Of a stretch of DNA of 64,000 nucleotides, positions 57,501 through 64,000 are shown piece by piece (within the stretch, counting starts at the first letter, position 1; every line of letters begins with the position of its first letter). The position numbers and the translations under genes are program-made. A model generated the notes under the pieces. It had not been told where the DNA came from. It made no database searches and was given only the letters and a program-made list of their open reading frames with translations. Origin of the DNA: Ophiodon elongatus (lineage: Eukaryota; Chordata; Actinopteri; Perciformes; Hexagrammidae); contig JACSYO010002159.1 of assembly GCA_016806645.1 (NCBI GenBank), forward strand, positions 3,640,001 through 3,704,000, written 5' to 3'.

Positions 57501-60500
57501 GCCTAATGCAACCATCTACTAATTTTTGCTAGCTAGCTGTTACTGTGTGGGATTTAGCTTGATTGAGCATGCTAATTGAGGAGTTTTCATTTATATCCAT
57601 TCATTTTTTTATTTTTATTTTTTTGAATTAGTTCATAAAGTTCACTTCATTCACTTATCACACGGACCATATGTTGGCTTTAACATTCAGAGCACCTGTA
57701 TTTGTTAACTTGCTAACGAGCTTTCACATTGTGTGTATTTGACAAATTAATCAACTTATTTGGCAAATTAATGGATTATGTGTACTTATGATATGGTAAA
57801 TACAGCCTAAGCTGAAAACACCACCTTAAATGTTTCCCTGAATTTTGCAAACCAGACCCAGATATGCAACTGCATCATATCCCAGACACTGTGACAGGTT
57901 TTGTCCACAATTGTACATGAACCAGAAAGGGACATCATGTGTCATTTTTAGAGGCTCTATAATATCAAGTGAAATATTTGCTTATTGAAATAACCTAAAC
58001 AGAACAATGCTGCAACACATCGTCCATTAAGATGTGAAAAAAGTTCTCTCCTGCGCATGGAAAAACTTGTTCTCCACACTCGGATGCATACGATGATACT
58101 ATGGCTTTCCCCATTTTAGGACCTGCGAAAGTAGCACTTCTCAGTTTTGAAGAGAGCTTGTAGCCACGGTGACCATCTGCTCATGCGTTTGAGGAGGGCA
58201 AAAAATACATATATACGTTTTATACATTTAGTGTTTTTCTGTGAAGGACTTTGGTATTTGTTCTACATATTTTTTTGCGCCGTACTATTTTTCTTTTTAG
58301 ATATATATGTAAATCTCCAGCAGCCATACTTTTTCAATTGCCAGAAACTCAATTTTGGTGTTTCTTGTGCTCTGAGGACCGACCGCATGGTAGTTTTTGA
58401 TCAATGGCAACTCTACTGAGACCATGCCCTTAGACCTAGAGCCACATCTTCAGCAGCTTCACATTCAACAGGTTTCATTCAAGTGTTGTATATATGACAA
58501 TGGAGAACATGTGTGTTGTGTTAACATGGATCTACATTTTATACTACAGGTGTTCAGAGTGATTGAACTAAAACTTGGACCTCAGTTAAAGGATCTCATA
58601 AACGCATTCAGTGGAAGATTGCTTATCAGTTGCTATTCCCACAGATTTGGCTTCTCATGTAAAAAAAAATACTGATTAAAACAGCCGGTTTTCTGGCTCT
58701 CGGCATCCAATCTGGTCAAGTAAAAAGAAAAAGTTCCAAATTGATTGTAAATGGTGATCCAGATGTGACGATTGTCTTCACTCGTCGACCTGATTGTTCA
58801 ATCAGAGCTGCCTAGTCGTCTGTTAATTGATCTCTAATTGTCTAAGACTAACGCATTCCTCGTGTGAGACATTTCCACCATAGTCGCACACCCTGGCAGG
58901 AGTGCATACTGATGGGGATGTAGGGGAGCTTTGAGCTCTCAGTTGGGACAAAGGAAAAATCCATCATATCTCCAATTTTTCCTCTGCAGTGGTGGTGACC
59001 GTGGTGGCTACAAAAATTACGGTGGTAAGTGACGAGCATCAGAACTGTGTCGGTGGGGGAGGAAAGAACTTGAGTTAGAAAAAGGAAAAGGGGGATTAAA
59101 AAAAACTCGGTGAATGCCACCATTTTTCATGTCCAGATCCCAAGGGACTCCACCTATTCTTAGCAGGGTTTCTCTTAAAGACTTCAGATATGGTAAAGAA
59201 CATGGAGCCTGAGTTGTAAAATATTGGTATTGTTGCATGAAGACGAGGGCTGATTGTAAATGACTGAGGTGTTCCCTGGACGAAGAAGGAAAACATTCTA
59301 AAACTGGAGACTTTTTGGTTGTTTTCATTTCTGGTGTAAGCCCCAAAAAAAACCCCAGAACAATTCTGTTCTTTTTGCACGGTGTTGGTATGTGACGCAA
59401 CGGTATGAAAACACCCATCAGAGAGCTGTAAACATGGACATTGTTAAATTTTCTTTATCATTATGCATTGATAGGGATGAAGTTAATAGTTATTTGTGTG
59501 AAACAGTGCAACAGGTTTAAATTCTGTGCTCAAGTGTTCTTCCACACTCTCCTCTGTTTTACAGGCTCTCGAGACTTCGACTCAAGGGATGAACCAGGTA
59601 AGGCTCGTTGAGCATAACGTGATTTGTTTTTAATTTATTTATTTATTTTTATAAATGACCAGGGTTTGTACTGATTAATGGGCTTTAATAAAAAAAAATG
59701 TCCTGTCACTGTAATGCGATATCAGAAAGTCTATCTCCTTTTCTAAAGCAAATACATTTTCTCGAGTTAATCAGATATGGTTTGTAATAAACTGAACATG
59801 CATATTCCAGATAAGTCATCAAAAAGCGACAAGTTGCCATGGTTTCCAATTAGAATATAATTGTCTATTCACTTGGTGCAAGATAATGCTCACTTAACAC
59901 AGTGTTATTTATTTTTTATAAATGTTCAGTTTTTGTAGATCTCCATATATAATTTCCGCAGTATAATAATTGCTGTCATCTTCTCTCTTCCACAGGTGGT
60001 GATCAGGACAACTCTGACAACAACACCATTTTTGTTCAGGGACTGGGAGAAGAGGCCACAGTTCAGGAAGTCGGCGACTACTTTAAGCAAATTGGTATCA
60101 TCAAGGTATGGAATCAGTCTCTGCGTGTGTTCACTCTGATGACAATTAGCTAAATGATGCTTCTTCTTTTTAGATTGTTCTAACTCTTAATCCTTTTGTT
60201 TAGGTGAACAAGAAAACTGGCCTGCTAATGATCAACATCTACTCTGACAAGGCCACCGGTCGGCCAAAGGGAGAAGCTACAGTGTCGTTTGATGACCCGC
60301 CCTCTGCCAAAGCTGCTATTGACTGGTTTGATGGTGAGACCGGTCTTTTTGAAATGGATCTCATTACGCACTCATACCAGTCAGTGTCCCTCTAACCGAT
60401 ATCTTGTATCCTCCATATTAGGCAAGGAGTTCAATGGCAAACCCATCAAAGTATCATTTGCCACCCGCAGAGCTGAGTTTACACAGAGAGGAGGAGGTGC

Positions 60501-62147
60501 AACTGGAGCTACAAGAGGGGGGGGCCGAGGAAGTGGGTATTTAGCGAGCTGATCCAGGGCTCAAATAGTCAGATGTCTAGTTTCAAAATTGAAGCGCTTG
60601 TGTTGGGTCTTGACTAATTGTTTTGTCTCTTTCAGGTTTCAGAGGACGTGGTGGCGGCGGCGGTGGAGGAGGAGGACCGAACTTTGACATTAAGGGAGGC
60701 GACTGGCCCTGTCCTAACAGGTTTGTTTGCTTTCTATGTAAGTTTTAGGGATATTTCTATACTTCAGGAGGGCTCATTTGGCCCCATTGTGAAGTAGAGA
60801 TTTTATTTACCAAACGTCTCTGCTTTGTCGTTCCTCAGCTCTTGTGGCAACATGAATTTTGCACGGCGGCAAGAGTGTAACAAGTGTGGCACTCCAAAAC
60901 CAGGAGATGCCGGTGGTGGAGGTAAGTGCAAATAACTTCTTTTCTTTTTTTTTAAATGCAGGAGAAAATTGTGCCAGAGCTTTCTTACTATCTGCGCATA
61001 TCCTTAAACATGCAGGATCAAAAATAAAAATAAATGACTTATTAATTAATAGTTTTATATCAGAAAAGCCACTTGTTTGAAAACTTCTACCTGATTGCAT
61101 TTAAAGAATCTCGACAGCATGTCTGTCCAGTGCTTGTTTTACCCTGTAATATCTCCCATGTTTGACATAATTGTTGTGATCGTGTTTGTGGATCGTGGAG
61201 GACGAGGCGGTTATGGCGGGGATAGAGGTGGCGGCGGCTTCAGAGGTCGCGGAGGTTTCCGTGGCGGAGATCGTGGAGACCGTGGAGACCGTGGAGGCTA
61301 CGGAGGTGGAGGAGGATTCGGAGGAGGTTATAAAATGGGAGGAAGGTCGGTAAAAATCATTTTTTTTTATTATTTTTTTTTTATTGTGTAGATTTTACAT
61401 GTAAGCTGTCGTTCTGCAAGAGGATACATGTTTGATCTGTGGGTCTTTATTGGTGTAGTTTGATTCGATGACCACAACGGGGCGCATTCTGCCTGAGATT
61501 AGAAAACAAATAGTGAATCTGTAGTTCGGTTACAGGTGTGCTTTGTCCCAAAGTCATTCATTACATGTACTATACATCAATCTTCATAGGAAACTATCTC
61601 AGGAATCTTTTCCTTGAAATGTAACTGTTTTGGATTGTCTTTTGTTAGATGAATGGTGTCTATCAATGACGCACTAAAATCTGATTTATTTTTATTGTTC
61701 ATCCTGACCAAATTGAGTATACTTACTTTTTTCACTTTTACCAAATTTGGTCGATTCATCTTGGCTCCAAGGCTGTTAAATCAAAGAGCCATTCTAACGC
61801 GCAGCTTATTGAGAAGCCACGTTCTAAATATTCATGCTACACCCTTCACTTGGTGCGTTTGTGTCCTGAGGGACTTGGGTGATGTATTGCTGCCCGCTGA
61901 AGGTGAAGTGCCGCGTTAATCGAGGGTTGTGAGAGGAAGGACGGTTTGCTTTTTGACTGCAAATTATGTTGTCCATTACAGAATGGGTGAATGAGGACGC
62001 GCCTTAATCTTTGTTCAGACTATGGCGGTTAATTCAATGACAAAAGTGGATGTTGATCTTTAAAAACATTCAGATAGTAACTGACTTATTTGTCTTTTCC
62101 TTCACAGAGGTGACCGTAGAGACGACAGAAGAGAACGGCCATACTAG
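54520..62147 (+). CDS. taf15: FET-family RNA-binding protein, TAF15-like (sixteen coding exons)
   Basis: Coding exons: 54520-54529, 55296-55320, 55475-55508, 55594-55678, 55891-55948, 56246-56400, 56510-56690, 58990-59024, 59565-59597, 59996-60105, 60204-60333, 60422-60532, 60636-60720, 60839-60921, 61201-61345 and 62108-62147. They encode 439 residues: a G/S/Y/Q-rich prion-like region, an RGG region, an RRM (about 216-298), a second RGG block, a RanBP2 zinc finger (Cys348, 353, 364, 367), a third RGG block and the C-terminal nuclear-import signal DRRERPY. FET proteins act in transcription and splicing. CGNMNFARR in the finger, KMGGR near the end and GGDRGGYKNYGG favour TAF15; the N-terminus (SQSYGAYGGQ) resembles FUS. 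FET membership is certain, the TAF15 name less so. Confidence 0.9.
56691..58989 (+). other. taf15: Long taf15 intron before a 35-nt exon
   Basis: At 2.3 kb this is the longest intron of a gene whose other introns are mostly 75-770 bases. It lies at the position of the regulated FUS intron 6. No further exon was recognised inside it. Confidence 0.7.
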
Positions 62148-62569
62148 GTGTTGAGCAGATGGAAACCATCCCAGCCCCTGAGTTCGCCGTGGAGGGAGGA
62201 TTTAGTTTGGGAAAACTGGGGAGGGAGGGAGGGGGGGGAGGACCGGCAATCAGACAGTCTGCTTTGTGCACCCTTTCTGTAGCCAGTGCATCCCAACTAT
62301 TACTGCTCATGTGAGCGAGGAGGGGCGGGTGTGTTGAGCTACTGTATAGGGACTTTGAGACTGATTGGCATGTGGTCAAATGTTTTTTTTCTTTTGGTTT
62401 TATTTTATTTTTTTTCCTCTGCTTTTTGTTTTATTTCTTTGTACATCTTTTTAATTTCCTCTCAGATTCTAGTTGCAGATGTTATTGTGAGGTAGACTTC
62501 GTATCTTTGTTTTTGTATGAACGGATTACATGTTTTACTTGGGTTCTCTTTTTTTTTTCCCAAAATGAT

Positions 62570-62708
62570 ATTAAAAGACTGATCTTTTCTCTGTGCTTTG
62601 TGTGAGTTTATACCAATATTTTTGCAATATTTGATCCGGTCAGACATTAAAAACAATCCCATAAGTGCACTTGTAAGTCGCATTGGATAAGGGCGTCAGC
62701 TAAATAAA
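62570..62708 (+). terminator. taf15: Poly(A) signals of taf15
   Basis: ATTAAA occurs at 62570-62575, about 420 bases after the stop, and AATAAA at 62703-62708. The second lies in a repeat-derived tail (62672-62712). Which one is used cannot be told from sequence. Confidence 0.5.
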
Positions 62709-62712
62709 ATGT
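62672..62712 (+). repeat. 3' tail of a teleost SINE-like repeat
   Basis: GTAAGTCGCATTGGATAAGG followed by GCGTCAGCTAAATAAAATG is a diverged form of the tail GTCGCTTTGGATAAAAGCGTC-TGCTAAATG that is ubiquitous in fish genomes. No body of the element was identified upstream. Confidence 0.7.
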
Positions 62713-62967
62713 AATGTAAAAAATAAGTACTGTTGTGTACATGAGGACACGCTGCCGTGCAGGCGGACCGAGGGGGGCGGGGCTGGCCCTCCTCCCGCAA
62801 CACCACGGTCCTGAATGGGCTCCGTCACTCAGTGATGGAGACGTCAGGCGAGCAGCAGCATGCTCTCGGTTAGTTACTGACAGCGGGGACGTCCGACAAT
62901 GGAAAAGAGTATCAGCGGCGCTACGGACATGCGGGAAGCGGTGTGTTGAGTGTGTGGTTGTCCCGCG

Positions 62968-63090
62968 ATGAGCCGCCGACCTCCGGACCGGTGTGGAGCC
63001 GCACGGGACATGAGGACCGCCTGGATCCTGGCTGTGAGCCTCATCAGCGCCCGGACCGCGGGGGCATCACCGCTGGCCTCGGACCCCGGG
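62968..63090 (+). CDS. First exon of an unidentified secreted or membrane protein (partial)
   Basis: In GC-rich, CpG-rich sequence 820 bases after the taf15 stop, an ATG opens a frame beginning MSRRPPDRCGAARD. A second in-frame Met at 63010 starts MRTAWILAVSLISARTAGAS, which has the form of a signal peptide (short basic start, hydrophobic core, small residues before a cleavage site). The exon probably ends near 63090 (GGG/GTACTC), a mediocre donor. No later exon lies in the window. MMP28 neighbours TAF15 in human and begins with a signal peptide, so mmp28 is a candidate, but nothing in these 41 residues is diagnostic. Confidence 0.4.
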
Positions 63091-63129
63091 GTACTCCTGT
63101 CTTTAGCTCTGACGGTGGTTGGTAGATGG

Positions 63130-64000
63130 GTGATGTGTCGCTGAATTAAAAAAGCTTGTTCAACTTTTTGGCGAAAAGCAAACAGCTAAAAGGGAAATCT
63201 GTAACCTGCAGCCATACTTATATTCACCCTAATTATTTGTTTGCGTTATTGGCCCTTTTTTAACATCTCAAATACGTATTTAACGCTGTTTTAGCGCCTT
63301 TCTGCTTAATGACTTGTAATTTTATGAAAATTACCTGTAGACATGTTTTTGAACATTTTTTGGGTTGGTAAAAAAAGTTACATTTTGGTGATGACTGCAG
63401 TTTTACCTTTTTAAATCCTAAATAAGCCTATTTAGACTTATGTTGTGCGCGTTTTAAATCCCTCTGCGGTCTGATTAACCCCAAACATAAGCCAGGTCTA
63501 AGATTAACTACATTTTTTTGACTAAATAACTTGACAAAGGGAATGTATATTGTTTATTTGCATTGCCCAAATAACATAAAATGTGACATTAGCTGTAATA
63601 AATATTTATGCTAATTTTGTAACTAAATGTGCAAGCTCAGTTTGTGGCAAAGGGACCCTTTAAACCCTTTTCTAGATATTTCATACAGCAGTGGTTGGTG
63701 GGACCCCAAATAGAAATGAAAGCTAATTTTAACAAAAGAAAAGGGTTAAACTCTAGAATGTCTTTTAAAAATGACAGAGCCATTTTGCATGGATTCATTT
63801 TACTTTCCTGTTGTGAAACTTTTATCATGTAACAAATGCTGTTTTGAGAACTGCATGTTTACTTTATTGTCTACAATTACAGTCAATGTGCTGCATACGG
63901 TGACACAAAAAGAAGACCAAGCCCAGTACAACAATTTGTGTCTGAGGCTGCTTTGGGAGTTTACCATTTAATTGCCTTAATGTGGTTTGAACTGCACTAG
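63130..64000. other. Downstream sequence, probably intron 1 of the partial gene
   Basis: AT-rich sequence with no recognised exon, repeat or regulatory site. Confidence 0.4.

Noticed and set aside
54520..62147. Naming the FET gene fus or ewsr1
   Set aside because: The zinc finger (CGNMNFARR), the VGDYF pattern in the RRM and KMGGR near the C-terminus fit TAF15 better. FUS stays possible because of the N-terminal SQSYGAYGGQ similarity; EWSR1 does not fit the RRM.

Overview
This is nuclear genomic DNA from a ray-finned (teleost) fish, probably a percomorph. Every recognisable gene is split by GT-AG introns, its protein is vertebrate-like, and introns and intergenic DNA are full of CA/GT microsatellites and interspersed repeats of the kind common in teleost genomes. 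I found no bacterial genes, CRISPR arrays, tRNA or rRNA genes. Exons were joined by hand from reading frame, splice sites and family knowledge. No database search was run, so gene names rest on remembered family sequences.

Layout. (1) Minus strand: ypel2 (Yippee-like zinc protein, 119 aa, four coding exons, 5211-9658), with a probable long 3' UTR down to about 2.55 kb and a probable promoter with four CCAAT boxes near 16.7 kb. (2) Minus strand: gdpd1 (glycerophosphodiester phosphodiesterase / lysophospholipase D, 317 aa, ten coding exons, 19087-25170), with a CpG-rich promoter near 26.2 kb that carries a palindromic NRF1 site. (3) Plus strand: tmem120a (339 aa, twelve exons, 27398-30527), head-to-head with gdpd1. 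(4) Plus strand: por (NADPH-cytochrome P450 reductase, 678 aa), a non-coding first exon near 32.6 kb and fifteen coding exons from 35565 to 51885, with poly(A) signal at 53353. (5) Plus strand: a FET-family RNA-binding protein, best called taf15 (439 aa, sixteen coding exons, 54520-62147). (6) Plus strand: the first exon of a secreted or membrane protein from 62968, running out of the window; mmp28 is a guess from human gene order.

These genes do not form one pathway. gdpd1, tmem120a and por act at the ER or nuclear envelope in lipid or redox metabolism, while ypel2 and taf15 are nuclear/cytoplasmic regulators. As I recall the human map, YPEL2-GDPD1 and TAF15 lie on 17q and TMEM120A-POR on 7q, so the window joins two ancestral neighbourhoods.

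The most interesting observation is a candidate alternative first exon inside the 6.8-kb por intron (39889-39938). It begins Met-Gly-Cys in a strong Kozak context, ends at a usable donor, and is in exactly the phase needed to join the first FMN-domain exon. The product would be a 635-residue reductase whose transmembrane anchor is replaced by a possible myristoyl/palmitoyl anchor. Other points of note are two gdpd1 splice donors fused to complementary GU and CA microsatellites that flank two exons, a 35-nt exon in taf15 at the position of the autoregulated FUS exon 7, an odd acceptor in taf15, an overlapping upstream ORF in por, a nested LINE insertion with a clear target-site duplication, and a repeat-derived poly(A) signal after taf15.
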